A stretch of 64,000 nucleotides of DNA from Mucilaginibacter polytrichastri (GCF_001911425.1 NZ_MPPL01000001.1:3009654-3073653); one strand, 5' to 3'; numbered from the stretch's first letter, positions 6,689 through 14,542 are shown. Numbers and translations: made by a program. The notes: a model not told the origin generated them from the sequence alone.

Positions 6689-7381
6689 TTAATAAATTCC
6701 TAAACTTGGTGCTGCCAGTTTTTTACCACTTAAAAAAGTGTTAGCAATAGGCACAACTTGCTGAGGCGATTTTGCGCCATCAAGTCCGTTTGCATCGATA
6801 ACAGTGCTATCTGCAAATGATCCCGGGGCAATAAGGTTACGGATCAGCGAAGCGTGGCGTGCTTCAACAGAAACAATTTTACCTGCCAGGGCCAGATAGT
6901 TAACATCCTTAATGAGGTAACCTGCGCCATTATAGGCAGATACACCTAAATCTTCAAATGCTTTTGCAGCACCCAGTACACTGGTACGGTCAGAGAAATT
7001 AATAGTGCTAAAATTAGGCGTTAAACCGGGGATTGCATTACCGGCAAGCGCGGCTTTAAAAAATTCGCGGTGGGCAACCTCATGATCGCGGATATCTGTT
7101 AATAATGCGCTTTCGTAAGTAGTAATACCCGAGTAAGGGGTTGCTGCTACCTGTACATAAAAAGCGGCTTCTAATTGTTCTAAAGCGTAGGCATAGTTTA
7201 ATATGGCAATATCGCCAGAACCTAAATCAACGTGATCATTGGTTACAGTTGCACTATGATCTTTAGAGCATGAGGCCATTGTAAGCACCCCGGCCATCAC
7301 TGCGGCCCCGGTACCTGCATAGCGTAGAAACTGGCGGCGTGCCATTCCTTCACTTTGTAAGTCTTGTGTTAATGTTTTCAT
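6689..7381 (-). CDS. ferritin-like domain lipoprotein with Tat-like signal (first of a pair)
   Basis: I start at ATG 7381 (MKTLTQDLQSEGMARRQFLR), giving 230 residues; the open frame upstream overlaps scpB and is not needed. The signal has ARRQFLRYAG, a good twin-arginine motif, then a hydrophobic stretch and TMASC, a lipobox. The ferritin-like domain shows YALEQLEAAFYVQ, IRDHEVAHREFFKAAL, AKAFEDLGVSAYNG and SVEARHASLIRNL, giving the paired Glu and ExxH metal-ligand pattern. It shares this layout with the next gene, so the pair arose by duplication. Probable periplasmic metal- or oxidant-handling protein; role not proven. Divergent from scpB. Confidence 0.82.
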   Translation of the reverse strand: MKTLTQDLQSEGMARRQFLRYAGTGAAVMAGVLTMASCSKDHSATVTNDHVDLGSGDIAILNYAYALEQLEAAFYVQVAATPYSGITTYESALLTDIRDHEVAHREFFKAALAGNAIPGLTPNFSTINFSDRTSVLGAAKAFEDLGVSAYNGAGYLIKDVNYLALAGKIVSVEARHASLIRNLIAPGSFADSTVIDANGLDGAKSPQQVVPIANTFLSGKKLAAPSLGIY

Positions 7382-7504
7382 AAACGATAGAAGGTTAACT
7401 TTTAGTTTGATTTTTATAATTACAGTATAGTACAACGTACGCGATATAATGTTAGCCGGTTTCGCAGAGCCTAAAGTTTTATATTGATTATCTATATTTA
7501 CAGT

Positions 7505-8065
7505 GTGGAAAATATAGAACAATATTTAGAGGCTTTGATATTTGCTTCCGAACAAAGCATCCGGCTGGAAGAACTTCAATATTGCTTACAAAGCGTTTTT
7601 AATGAGGACTTTAGCGTAGATATTATTAACAAATCCATCAATGCGATACAAGCAAAATATGCTGATAAACGCTTTGCAATAGAGCTCTTAAAAATAGGAA
7701 ATGGCTACCAGTTTCTCACCAAAAAGGAGTATCATTTAGCAATAAATCAATTACAATTGCAACGCTCAAAAAAGAAATTAAGCCAGGCCGCTATAGAAAC
7801 TTTGGCAATAATTGCCTACCGCCAACCTATTACCAAGGTAGAGATAGAGCAGATTCGTGGGGTTAACTGCGACTATACCGTACAGCGATTACTGGAAAAA
7901 GAACTGATTAGCATTGCCGGAAAATCTGAAACTGTTGGTAAGCCTATTTTGTACGCCACCAGTACGCTATTTATGGATTACTTTGGCATCAATAACATTA
8001 GCGAATTACCACAGATAAAGGACATGATTAACGAAACAGCTACCATAGGCAACCAGGTTGAATAA
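7505..8065 (+). CDS. scpB: segregation and condensation protein ScpB
   Basis: 186 residues from GTG at 7505 (VENIEQYLEALIFASEQSI). An in-frame TTG at 7484 would add seven residues, but VENIEQYLEALIF is the usual beginning of the family. Two winged-helix domains are expected. The motif LSQAAIETLAIIAYRQPITKVEIEQIRG is the ScpB hallmark, here at about residues 88-115. ScpB binds ScpA in the SMC condensin complex that compacts and segregates chromosomes in the cytoplasm. scpA is not adjacent. The gene is divergent from the ferritin-like operon. Confidence 0.93.
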   Translation: MENIEQYLEALIFASEQSIRLEELQYCLQSVFNEDFSVDIINKSINAIQAKYADKRFAIELLKIGNGYQFLTKKEYHLAINQLQLQRSKKKLSQAAIETLAIIAYRQPITKVEIEQIRGVNCDYTVQRLLEKELISIAGKSETVGKPILYATSTLFMDYFGINNISELPQIKDMINETATIGNQVE

Positions 8066-8192
8066 TTTTTAAATCTTTTTATCCCAACCGATTTTTTTAT
8101 TTTCCAGAAACATTAAATTTGTACAGCTCGCAATAACACCAATAAATATTAGTTATCTTGCTTATACAATTATACATTTAGTTTTAAGTGCA

Positions 8193-8384
8193 ATGGCAAC
8201 GCCCAAAAAACCCGAAAAAAAGAAAGCAGCATCTAAAGGCGCTATACCAAAAAAGACTGATAAACCTGCTGATCCAAAAGCAAAAAAGAAGTCTTTTGAC
8301 GATGATGACGATGATTTTGATGCGTCTTATGACGATATTGATTACGATCAGCTGCAAGATTTTGATGAGGACGACGACTATTAA
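8193..8384 (+). CDS. small charged protein, Lys-rich N-half and Asp-rich C-half
   Basis: 63 residues. The first half is MATPKKPEKKKAASKGAIPK-like, rich in Lys, Pro and Ala. The second half holds SFDDDDDDFDASYDDIDYDQ and ends DEDDDY. It has no hydrophobic segment and is probably disordered. A second frame is open through the same stretch but has no protein-like composition. The two halves carry opposite charge, which would allow intramolecular pairing or binding to nucleic acid; this is speculation. Followed by a terminator, so it is a single-gene unit. Confidence 0.7.
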   Translation: MATPKKPEKKKAASKGAIPKKTDKPADPKAKKKSFDDDDDDFDASYDDIDYDQLQDFDEDDDY

Positions 8385-8408
8385 AATAGTTTAAACATAC
8401 TCACACAC

Positions 8409-8443
8409 AAGCATTCAGTTTAAGAAGCTGAGTGCTTTTTTAT
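8409..8443 (+). terminator. intrinsic terminator
   Basis: The stem AAGCATTCAG / CTGAGTGCTT (one wobble) is followed by TTTTTTATTTTT. It lies 25 bases after the stop of the small charged protein. Confidence 0.85.
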
Positions 8444-8475
8444 TTTTATACCCTTTGCCATACCCATTTTAGTGC

Positions 8476-9594
8476 ATGACAGTTACCGAAGTTAATGATA
8501 AACAAAGCCGCAAGGCCTTTTTAGATACAGCACGCCTGATTTATAAAGACGACCCTAACTGGGTTTGCCCGCTTGATAATGATGTTGAGGCTACTTTTAA
8601 CCCCGAAAAAAACAGCTTTTACCAGCATGGCAAAGCCAGCCGCTGGATACTTAAGGATGAACAGGGACAATTGATAGGCAGGGTTGCAGCCTTTATTAAC
8701 GAGAAAAAGGCTTTCGGCCACGAACAGCCCACCGGTGGCATGGGCTTTTTTGAATGCATCAACAACCAGGAAGCTGCCAATAAACTATTTGATACAGCTA
8801 AAAACTGGTTGCAGCAAAACGGCATGCAAGCAATGGAAGGCCCTATTAATTTTGGCGAAAACGATAACAACTGGGGCCTGCTGATTGAAGGCTTCATCCC
8901 CCCGTCATACGGCATGAACTATCATTTGCCTTACTATAAAGCGCTTTTTGACGGCTACGGTTTTACAACATCGTACGAGCAGATTACTAATAAACTGATT
9001 GTGTATGATGAGTTTCCAGAACGGTTTACCAAGATAGCCAAGTGGGTTGCAAAAAAACCGGGCTACGAGTTTAAACACCTCGATGCAAATAAGATAGATG
9101 AGTTTGCGGCAGATTTCAGGGAGATTTATAACGATGCCTGGCAAGATTTTGAAAACTTTGTACCTATAACACAGGAAGCCATATTAGACAGTTTCAGGCA
9201 GATGAAACCTATTATGGACGAGAGCCTGATCTGGTTTGCCTACATCAATGGCGAACCGGCTGCCGCCGTTGTAATTTTGCCCGATGCCAACCAAATGATT
9301 AAAGGTATTAACGGCAAGTTAAACCTGATAGGCAAGCTGAAGTTTGCCTATAAAAGGTGGAAAGGCGTATCGCACATGCGGGCCGTAGTAATGGGTACCA
9401 AGCAAAAATTTCAGAACCACGGGCTCGAGTCGGCTATATTTATTAAACTCAAGGAGTATGTGTACCCGCTTAATCAATATTACGAGCTGGAACTATCGTG
9501 GGTGGGCGACTTTAATGAAAAGATGCTGTCTGTTCATTATGCCATGGGGGCTACGGCCAGTAAAAAGCATGCCACCATGCTATACAAGTTTTAA
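8476..9594 (+). CDS. GNAT-superfamily acyltransferase-like protein (YghO type)
   Basis: 372 residues, cytoplasmic. The N-terminal half has FLDTARLIYKDDPNWVCPL (residues 15-33), GRVAAFIN and MGFFECINN; the middle has EGPINFGENDNNWGLLIEGF. The C-terminal half shows a second acyl-CoA-fold region with AAAVVILPDANQMI and LSWVGDFNEKML. This pattern matches a Bacteroidota and proteobacterial family annotated as N-acetyltransferase-like, related to E. coli YghO. The substrate is unknown. Flanked by terminators on both sides, so it is transcribed alone. Confidence 0.65.
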   Translation: MTVTEVNDKQSRKAFLDTARLIYKDDPNWVCPLDNDVEATFNPEKNSFYQHGKASRWILKDEQGQLIGRVAAFINEKKAFGHEQPTGGMGFFECINNQEAANKLFDTAKNWLQQNGMQAMEGPINFGENDNNWGLLIEGFIPPSYGMNYHLPYYKALFDGYGFTTSYEQITNKLIVYDEFPERFTKIAKWVAKKPGYEFKHLDANKIDEFAADFREIYNDAWQDFENFVPITQEAILDSFRQMKPIMDESLIWFAYINGEPAAAVVILPDANQMIKGINGKLNLIGKLKFAYKRWKGVSHMRAVVMGTKQKFQNHGLESAIFIKLKEYVYPLNQYYELELSWVGDFNEKMLSVHYAMGATASKKHATMLYKF

Positions 9595-9595
9595 C

Positions 9596-9632
9596 AAAAA
9601 AAGTCCGTTATGAAAACCATAACGGACTTATA
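9596..9632. terminator. bidirectional intrinsic terminator
   Basis: A perfect 12-base stem, AAGTCCGTTATG / CATAACGGACTT with loop AAAAC, has A and T runs outside. It separates the acyltransferase gene from the convergent XRE regulator. Confidence 0.9.
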
Positions 9633-9666
9633 AATTATTTAATAGCCTAACAACCGATATCGCAAG

Positions 9667-10008
9667 TTATGCGGTTGCTTTAGTTTGGCGTAATTCTTCA
9701 AATAATTCGATAACCTTTTTTTGCAGATCGATAACCTCGGTTTCGCGATCCATCAATTTCTTGTTTACAGTTTCAAGTTCGTTTGCGTATTTCAACTCTC
9801 CCTCTGCATCATTAAACGTTAGCAATTGAACCACTGACATTTCAAACAAATCAGCTATTTGCTCCAGGCGGGATAAGTTAATGTCGGTAATCCCGGTTTC
9901 TATTTTTGAAAAAGCAGGTATCGAAATATCTAATCTTTTTGCAACATCTTCCTGACTCCAACCTTTTTGGTGGCGTAATAATCTGATCTTTTTTCCCAGT
10001 GTTTTCAT
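9667..10008 (-). CDS. XRE-family transcriptional regulator with coiled-coil tail
   Basis: 113 residues. Residues 6-63 form a Cro/CI-type helix-turn-helix: GKKIRLLRHQKGWSQEDVAK, then RLDISIPAFSKIETGITDIN and LSRLEQIADLFEMSV. Residues 75-110 are a heptad-like charged helix (NELETVNKKLMDRETEVIDL, then QKKVIELFEELRQ) that probably dimerises the protein. It resembles short regulators common in Sphingobacteriaceae. Its target is unknown. It lies 70 bases downstream of mpl on the same strand, but a regulatory link is not evident. Confidence 0.88.
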   Translation of the reverse strand: MKTLGKKIRLLRHQKGWSQEDVAKRLDISIPAFSKIETGITDINLSRLEQIADLFEMSVVQLLTFNDAEGELKYANELETVNKKLMDRETEVIDLQKKVIELFEELRQTKATA

Positions 10009-10078
10009 TTTTAAATTAAGTTAGGATGTAGGTTTCTCAATAGTTAATAAAGTTACAATTATATTTCAAATTAAAAAG

Positions 10079-11449
10079 TTATTTATCAAAATACTTTTTT
10101 AAAATGTTCTGTGTCAATATGTTCAGATCAAGCCCCCCGAAATTCCCTGAACTCATAAGCAAAACGCTGTAATCAACCGCATCCAAATCGTCAAACAGTG
10201 TAAGTAATGATGCCGGCTGATTAAAAAACACCAGGTCGTCGCGCTCAAAAGCTGCCTTTACTTCTGCCGCGCCATAGGGCTGCATTTTCTTTTGCTCAAA
10301 GGTTTTTTGATCTATAAATACTACTGCTGTATCTGCCTCATCCATAGTGCCGGCGTATTCATGCAAAAAGTCGGCATTAAGGCTGCTAAAGGTATGAAGC
10401 TCCATGCAAGCCAGTAATTTCCGGTTAGGGAATTGGGCTTTTACCGCCTGTATGGTAGCTATAAGTTTCGAGGGCGAATGCGCAAAATCTTTATAAACGT
10501 TTACGTGGCTATTGTTACCCAATAATTCCAGCCGCCTGGCAGCCCCCTTAAAAGTACTAATGTATTGGTAGAACGCATCGGTAGTAATATCAAACATACC
10601 GCAAACGTACCTGGCAGCTTCTATATTCAGTAAATTATGCTGACCGAAAACATTCAGCGGATACGATTTTCCATTGTATTCTATATAGGTTATACCATCT
10701 GTAATTTGGTAAGGCGGTAAGGCATAACCCAATTTATTAATTTCAGAGTCATCATTCAGTACGGCTTGTTTAAGTACCTCATCTGTTTCGCTGTAAAACA
10801 GCGAGCCGCCTACCATAATGGTTTTAATAAAGATCCTAAACTGCTCAATATAATTATCAAACGTAGGGAACACGTTTATATGATCCCATGCAATGCCGCT
10901 TAATACGGCAATATTGGCTTTGTATAAATGAAACTTAGGCCTGCGGTCAATGGGCGACGAAAGGTACTCGTCCCCCTCTATTACAATAATCGGGGCATCG
11001 CTCAGTTTCACCATGGTATCAAAACCGGCAAGCTGCGCACCAACCAGATAATCAAACTCTTTACCCGCGGCCTGCAACACATGCAAAATCATAGAGGTGA
11101 TAGTAGTTTTGCCATGGCTCCCCCCTATTACTACGCGCAGTTTATCTTTAGATTGTTCGTAAATATATTCGGGATACGAGTAGATCTTCAGCCCCAGTTC
11201 CTGCGCCTTCAGCAGCTCGGGGTTATCAATCCGGGCGTGCATCCCCAAAACAACAGCATCCAGATCAGTGCTTAATTTTTCGGGATACCAGCCTTGCTCG
11301 GCCGGTAACAGGCCGTATTTAGCTAAGCGCGTTGCAGATGGTTCGAACACAACATCGTCCGACCCGGTGATCTGAAATCCTTTTTTATGTAAGGCAATAG
11401 CCAGGTTATGCATTGCACTGCCACCAATGGCTATGAAGTGTACTTTCAT
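10079..11449 (-). CDS. mpl: UDP-N-acetylmuramate:L-Ala-gamma-D-Glu-meso-Dap ligase Mpl
   Basis: 456 residues of the Mur ligase fold. The N-terminal Rossmann motif is HFIAIGGSAMHNLA, then the ATP loop VVIGGSHGKTT (residues 107-116) and the central motif VIEGDEYLSS. The Mpl subgroup is shown by MHNLAIALHKKGFQITGSDD at the start and GAARRLELLG in the C-terminal part. Mpl recycles the murein tripeptide by joining it to UDP-MurNAc in the cytoplasm. It is transcribed alone or with the XRE gene downstream. Length is normal for the family. Confidence 0.93.
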   Translation of the reverse strand: MKVHFIAIGGSAMHNLAIALHKKGFQITGSDDVVFEPSATRLAKYGLLPAEQGWYPEKLSTDLDAVVLGMHARIDNPELLKAQELGLKIYSYPEYIYEQSKDKLRVVIGGSHGKTTITSMILHVLQAAGKEFDYLVGAQLAGFDTMVKLSDAPIIVIEGDEYLSSPIDRRPKFHLYKANIAVLSGIAWDHINVFPTFDNYIEQFRIFIKTIMVGGSLFYSETDEVLKQAVLNDDSEINKLGYALPPYQITDGITYIEYNGKSYPLNVFGQHNLLNIEAARYVCGMFDITTDAFYQYISTFKGAARRLELLGNNSHVNVYKDFAHSPSKLIATIQAVKAQFPNRKLLACMELHTFSSLNADFLHEYAGTMDEADTAVVFIDQKTFEQKKMQPYGAAEVKAAFERDDLVFFNQPASLLTLFDDLDAVDYSVLLMSSGNFGGLDLNILTQNILKKYFDK

Positions 11450-11556
11450 AGTTTAAACGTGCCGCAAAATTAACATAAAATAAAAAATATTGATGGTGTA
11501 TTAACAAGGTTTATGCGCGGTATTGGAAGTTTTTCTAAGAAAAGTTAAAAATTATC

Positions 11557-11584
11557 TTGGTTGTTTAAAACTTTGATACCTTTG
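11557..11584 (+). promoter_or_regulatory. promoter of the Rrf2 regulator (TTG 11557-11559, TACCTTTG 11577-11584)
   Basis: A perfect TAnnTTTG element lies 17 bases after a TTG. The start codon lies 23 bases further on, and a dyad fills the leader. Confidence 0.7.
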
Positions 11585-11587
11585 TAC

Positions 11588-11606
11588 TGTAATAATAAAT
11601 ATTACA
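11588..11606. promoter_or_regulatory. operator TGTAA-N9-TTACA in the Rrf2 gene leader
   Basis: TGTAATA-ATAAA-TATTACA is a perfect dyad (8-base arms counting the outer C and G) between the -7 element and the ATG at 11608. Its position fits autorepression. The same TGTAA-N9-TTACA layout recurs at 12032-12050. Confidence 0.7.
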
Positions 11607-11607
11607 G

Positions 11608-12015
11608 ATGAACGCCAGATTTCAAATAGCAGTACATATACTCACGTTACTTTACCATGCAAATGGTGAAGTATACTCGTCTGACTTTATTTCGGGCAGT
11701 GTTAACGCCAACCCTGCGCTAATTAGAAAAGAATTGAGCAACCTGCGTAAACACGGCCTGATAGAAAGCAAAGAAGGTAAAACCGGCGGCTATACATTAA
11801 GCAAATCTGCCGGTTTAATTACCCTGGCAGATATTTACAACGCTGTAAAACCGGCATCGCCACTTGGATTGGCAAAAAACCAGCCGCATCCGGAGTGCTT
11901 AGTTGGCAAACAGGTAAACAAGCATATTAGCGTGCTTTACCAGGATATAGACCATAACATTACCCAGCAACTCGATAGCATTACCCTTGCCGACTTTGGC
12001 AAAAAATTCGCTTAA
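11608..12015 (+). CDS. Rrf2-family transcriptional regulator (YwnA-like)
   Basis: 135 residues. An N-terminal winged helix (RFQIAVHILTLLYHANGEVY, then SGSVNANPALIRKELSNLRK and the wing ESKEGKTGGYTL) is typical of Rrf2 proteins. The three-Cys cluster of Fe-S members is absent; only one Cys is seen, in HPECLVGK, as in YwnA-type members that may sense through a single thiol. It is followed 51 bases later by an NAD(P)-binding protein, the same pairing as B. subtilis ywnA-ywnB. Matching operator-like dyads precede both genes, so it probably represses itself and its partner. Confidence 0.88.
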   Translation: MNARFQIAVHILTLLYHANGEVYSSDFISGSVNANPALIRKELSNLRKHGLIESKEGKTGGYTLSKSAGLITLADIYNAVKPASPLGLAKNQPHPECLVGKQVNKHISVLYQDIDHNITQQLDSITLADFGKKFA

Positions 12016-12031
12016 TTTTTTTATATATAAC

Positions 12032-12050
12032 TGTAACAAATTTACTTACA
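12032..12050. promoter_or_regulatory. second operator-like site TGTAA-N9-TTACA
   Basis: TGTAA CAAATTTAC TTACA lies in the gap between the Rrf2 gene and its partner, with half-sites and spacing identical to 11588-11606. This suggests control of the downstream oxidoreductase by the same regulator. Confidence 0.6.
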
Positions 12051-12066
12051 ATTAAAACAATAAGAT

Positions 12067-12708
12067 ATGAAAGTAGCATTAATAGGCGCCTCTGGTTATA
12101 CAGGCACCCCAATTTTAAAAGAAGCATTGCAACGCGGTTTTACCGTGACAGCTATTGCGCGTAACATCGACAAAATTGAAACAGAAAACGAGAACCTGAC
12201 CAAGGTAGCCGTTGATGTATTGGATACCGACAAACTGGCCGAAGTTTTAGCCGGAAACGATATCGTAATCAGCTCGTATAATGCCGGATGGGCTAATCCT
12301 GATCTGTATAATGCCTTTATTAAAGGATCGGAAGCGGTACAAGCAGCCACCAAACAAGCAGGCGTGGAACGCTTACTGGTTATAGGCGGTGCGGGCAGTT
12401 TATTTATTGATGGCAAGCAACTGGTGGATTCGCCTGAATTCCCTGCCGAGTGGAAAACCGGTGCAACTGCAGCACGTGACTACCTGACCGAGCTTAGAAC
12501 AGAAGAAGAACTGGACTGGACTTTCCTGAGCCCCGCCATTGACTTGCACCCCGGCGAGCCTACACGCAAGTTTCGCATCGGTACAGAAAGCCCGGTATTT
12601 GATGCTGATGGCAAATGCGCTATCTCTGTTGGAGACCTGGCTGTAGCTATTGTTGATGAGGTAGAAAATAAACAATTTGCTAAACAACGGTTTACTGTAG
12701 GTTATTAA
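12067..12708 (+). CDS. NAD(P)-binding oxidoreductase of the atypical SDR / NmrA group (YwnB-like)
   Basis: 213 residues forming a single Rossmann domain. The dinucleotide loop is GASGYTGTP at residues 7-15. AIARNID follows strand two, and VVISSYNAGW and LLVIGGAGSLF mark later strands. WTFLSPAIDLHPGEPTRKFR is characteristic of the SDR_a5 / YwnB group. The Tyr-Lys pair of classical SDRs is not evident, as usual in this subgroup, so it may be a quinone or flavin reductase or a redox sensor. Substrate unknown. Paired with the Rrf2 gene. Confidence 0.85.
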   Translation: MKVALIGASGYTGTPILKEALQRGFTVTAIARNIDKIETENENLTKVAVDVLDTDKLAEVLAGNDIVISSYNAGWANPDLYNAFIKGSEAVQAATKQAGVERLLVIGGAGSLFIDGKQLVDSPEFPAEWKTGATAARDYLTELRTEEELDWTFLSPAIDLHPGEPTRKFRIGTESPVFDADGKCAISVGDLAVAIVDEVENKQFAKQRFTVGY

Positions 12709-12727
12709 TTACATATCCAACCGTTAT

Positions 12728-12815
12728 ACCGAACTTGTTTCGGCGTCCCCACAGGATGTTTGCAGGCATTGTAAACTTTACACATAGCAAATGAGATCCT
12801 GAAACAAGTTCAAGG
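12728..12815. repeat. dispersed inverted repeat, family A copy 2
   Basis: The element begins ACCGAACTTGTTTCGGCGTC and closes with the inverted core GAAACAAGTTC near 12800-12811. It shares the core and layout with 4562-4657, though its arms are less well matched. Confidence 0.7.
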
Positions 12816-12875
12816 CTGGGGTAGAATAATTAGCAAATCCTTCCGAAAGAGGATTTGCTAATTATTCTACCCCAG
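12816..12875. repeat. perfect 25-base inverted repeat with 10-base loop
   Basis: The arms 12816-12840 and 12851-12875 are exact inverted copies (beginning CTGGGGTAGAATAATTAGCA), loop TTCCGAAAGA. It directly abuts repeat family A copy 2. It is not a normal terminator because no T run follows. Confidence 0.9.
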
Positions 12876-12918
12876 TTTCACTACCTTCTGAATAAAAAGA
12901 TCAAGACCATTCATCTAT

Positions 12919-12958
12919 AAACCCGATTGACGCGGCACGGAGTAAAGCAGAAAGCGGG
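12919..12958 (+). repeat. dispersed repeat, family C copy 1
   Basis: A 40-base block starting AAACCCGATTGACGCGGCAC matches, in inverted orientation, 17118-17157 with about two differences. Confidence 0.8.
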
Positions 12959-13012
12959 AATAAAGGAACAGATATGCTACTAAGCGTTCGTTTTCAATAA
13001 ATGAGATAACTG

Positions 13013-13083
13013 TTGCTATTCAGAGCGCTAGCGAAGAATCCTCTTCGATGCATCGGTTACTAAGCGTTAGCGCAGAATGACAA
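13013..13083. repeat. dispersed hairpin repeat, family B copy 1
   Basis: Imperfect inverted arms (TTGCTATTCAGAGCGCTAGC on the left; the inverse of GCGTTAGCGCAGAATGACAA on the right). It is related to 17183-17270 and 23506-23589. Together with the three preceding repeats it fills the 503-base gap 12709-13211; no gene is seen there. Confidence 0.65.
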
Positions 13084-13211
13084 GCAGTTTTAAGCAAGTT
13101 AATAACTTATTATCGCTTTAGTTAAAACCTATCGAGTAAAAGGACTGTTGTTAAAGTATTGTTCCAGAATTTATCTGGCATTTTAAAAGTGTTTACTTAA
13201 TTAAAAGCGTT

Positions 13212-13457
13212 ATGAAAATTACTGAAGAACAAACCGGGCAATCACCTTTAAGCTTTGCTACAAACAATACGTTTAATAACGATAAGTTTTTAACAAGTAC
13301 AGACCCTGATGAAAATGAAACCGGTATAGAAGACGAAGACGACCTACATGAAATACGTGTAGGTGATGACGTTAAGGAACCTGATCCGGAAAAGGACTAT
13401 TCACAAAATGAGCCTTACGAGGATGACGATCAGGATCCGGTACCGTCACCATCATAA
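13212..13457 (+). CDS. small acidic hypothetical protein
   Basis: 81 residues, no Cys or Trp, strongly acidic: GIEDEDDLHEIRVGDD, KEPDPEKDYSQNEPYEDDD and a PVPSPS end. No hydrophobic segment is present, so it should be soluble and mainly disordered. I do not recognise a family beyond similar acidic small proteins of Sphingobacteriaceae. It is followed at once by a strong shared terminator, supporting real expression. Confidence 0.65.
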   Translation: MKITEEQTGQSPLSFATNNTFNNDKFLTSTDPDENETGIEDEDDLHEIRVGDDVKEPDPEKDYSQNEPYEDDDQDPVPSPS

Positions 13458-13466
13458 AAGATTATA

Positions 13467-13505
13467 AAAACAGCAAGGGCTCCTATTTGGAGCCCTTGCT
13501 GTTTT
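13467..13505. terminator. bidirectional intrinsic terminator
   Basis: A 17-base stem (AAAACAGCAAGGGCTCC and its inverse, loop TATTT) separates the acidic protein gene from convergent prmA. It touches the prmA stop codon. Confidence 0.9.
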
Positions 13506-14343
13506 ATGCTTTAACAAACCGGGCAGCAACCCAGTCTTTCATTTTTTTGTGTTCTATGTAATTCATGCCATGTTTTCCGGCTTCTTCTTTAATGATATCC
13601 AGATCCGGAGTTTCATAAAAACCACTGAAATAAATTGTGCCTTCGGGCTTTAATACCTCGCCGTAGCGCTGCATCTGGTCTAACAGGATGTTCCGGTTAA
13701 TATTAGCCAGTATGGTATCAAAATGAGCGTCGGGTATTACATCTTTCGAGCCGCAAATAGCCAAAACGTTATCAGCCTTGTTAAGCTTAGAATTTTCGAT
13801 CGTGCTTTCGTAACTCAGCGGATCATAATCTATCGCAACAATTTCTGAAGCGCCAACTTTTGATGCCAGTATAGCTAAAATACCTGTGCCGCAACCCATA
13901 TCTAAAACATACTTACCTGCCAGGTCGGCCTCCAGTATGTGGCTCATCATCATGGTGGTGGTTTCGTGGTGTCCGGTGCCAAAAGCCATCTTAGGGTCTA
14001 TCACAATCTCGTACGGATATGCAGGATCTGTTGGATGAAACGTTGCCCTGATGCGTACCTTACCGTCAACCTGCATGGGCTGAAAATTGCTCTCCCACTC
14101 CTCATTCCAGTTTTTTTGCGGGATAAGGTTTACCTCGTAATTAAACGTAAACATATCGTCATACTCACTCAAAGCCTCATCAACCTTGTATTTATCAAAA
14201 CTTTCGGCAGGTGTGTAGGCTTTAAAACCTATTTCAGTCTCTTCAAACGTGTCGAAACCTAGTCCGCCCAACGCATCTATCAGCAAATCCTGCTGATAGT
14301 CTTCCCCATCTGTAAGGGTAAATACAAGTTCGTAGTAGTTCAT
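13504..14343 (-). CDS. prmA: ribosomal protein L11 methyltransferase PrmA
   Basis: 279 residues from ATG 14343 (MNYYELVFTLTDGEDY); an in-frame ATG 36 bases upstream is less likely. The N-terminal domain recognises L11. The C-terminal SAM methyltransferase domain has DPKMAFGTGHHETTTMMM, VLDMGCGTGILAILA (motif I), AIDYDPLS and ILANINRNILL (catalytic-site motif). PrmA trimethylates L11 at several amino groups in the cytoplasm. A short inverted repeat at 14356-14416 lies in its upstream region. Length is close to that of other Bacteroidota PrmA proteins. Confidence 0.92.
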   Translation of the reverse strand: MNYYELVFTLTDGEDYQQDLLIDALGGLGFDTFEETEIGFKAYTPAESFDKYKVDEALSEYDDMFTFNYEVNLIPQKNWNEEWESNFQPMQVDGKVRIRATFHPTDPAYPYEIVIDPKMAFGTGHHETTTMMMSHILEADLAGKYVLDMGCGTGILAILASKVGASEIVAIDYDPLSYESTIENSKLNKADNVLAICGSKDVIPDAHFDTILANINRNILLDQMQRYGEVLKPEGTIYFSGFYETPDLDIIKEEAGKHGMNYIEHKKMKDWVAARFVKA

Positions 14344-14355
14344 AGCTTTTAGATT

Positions 14356-14416
14356 TAAGTATTGAGATGTGAGATACAAAACAATCAGATAGCTGCAACA
14401 AATATCTCAATACTTA
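14356..14416. repeat. inverted repeat with 13-base arms upstream of prmA
   Basis: TAAGTATTGAGAT at 14356-14368 pairs exactly with ATCTCAATACTTA at 14404-14416. The motif GAGATGTGAGAT inside it recurs in the iscU-iscA gap (19569-19686), so it is likely part of a dispersed repeat rather than a specific operator. Confidence 0.6.
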
Positions 14417-14483
14417 TAGCTACATCAAATATAAATCGTGTTTTTTATGGTGCAGATATTTAATTGATCTGGCGCAACCTATT

Positions 14484-14520
14484 AAACAAAAAGAGGAAAC
14501 ATCGTTACCAATGTTTCCTC
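14484..14520 (-). terminator. intrinsic terminator of tpiA
   Basis: The stem GAGGAAACAT / ATGTTTCCTC is followed on the minus strand by a T-rich run (CTTTTTGTTTAA). It lies 22 bases past the tpiA stop. Confidence 0.85.
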
Positions 14521-14542
14521 TCGTAATGTTGTAAGCTATCTA

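Noticed and set aside
12816..12875. The 25-base palindrome as an intrinsic terminator
   Set aside because: No T run follows on either strand, and the stem is A+T-rich at the loop end; it is listed as a repeat instead.
12709..13211. CRISPR array
   Set aside because: Repeats are of different families and lie as inverted pairs, not as regular direct repeats with spacers; no cas gene occurs in the window.
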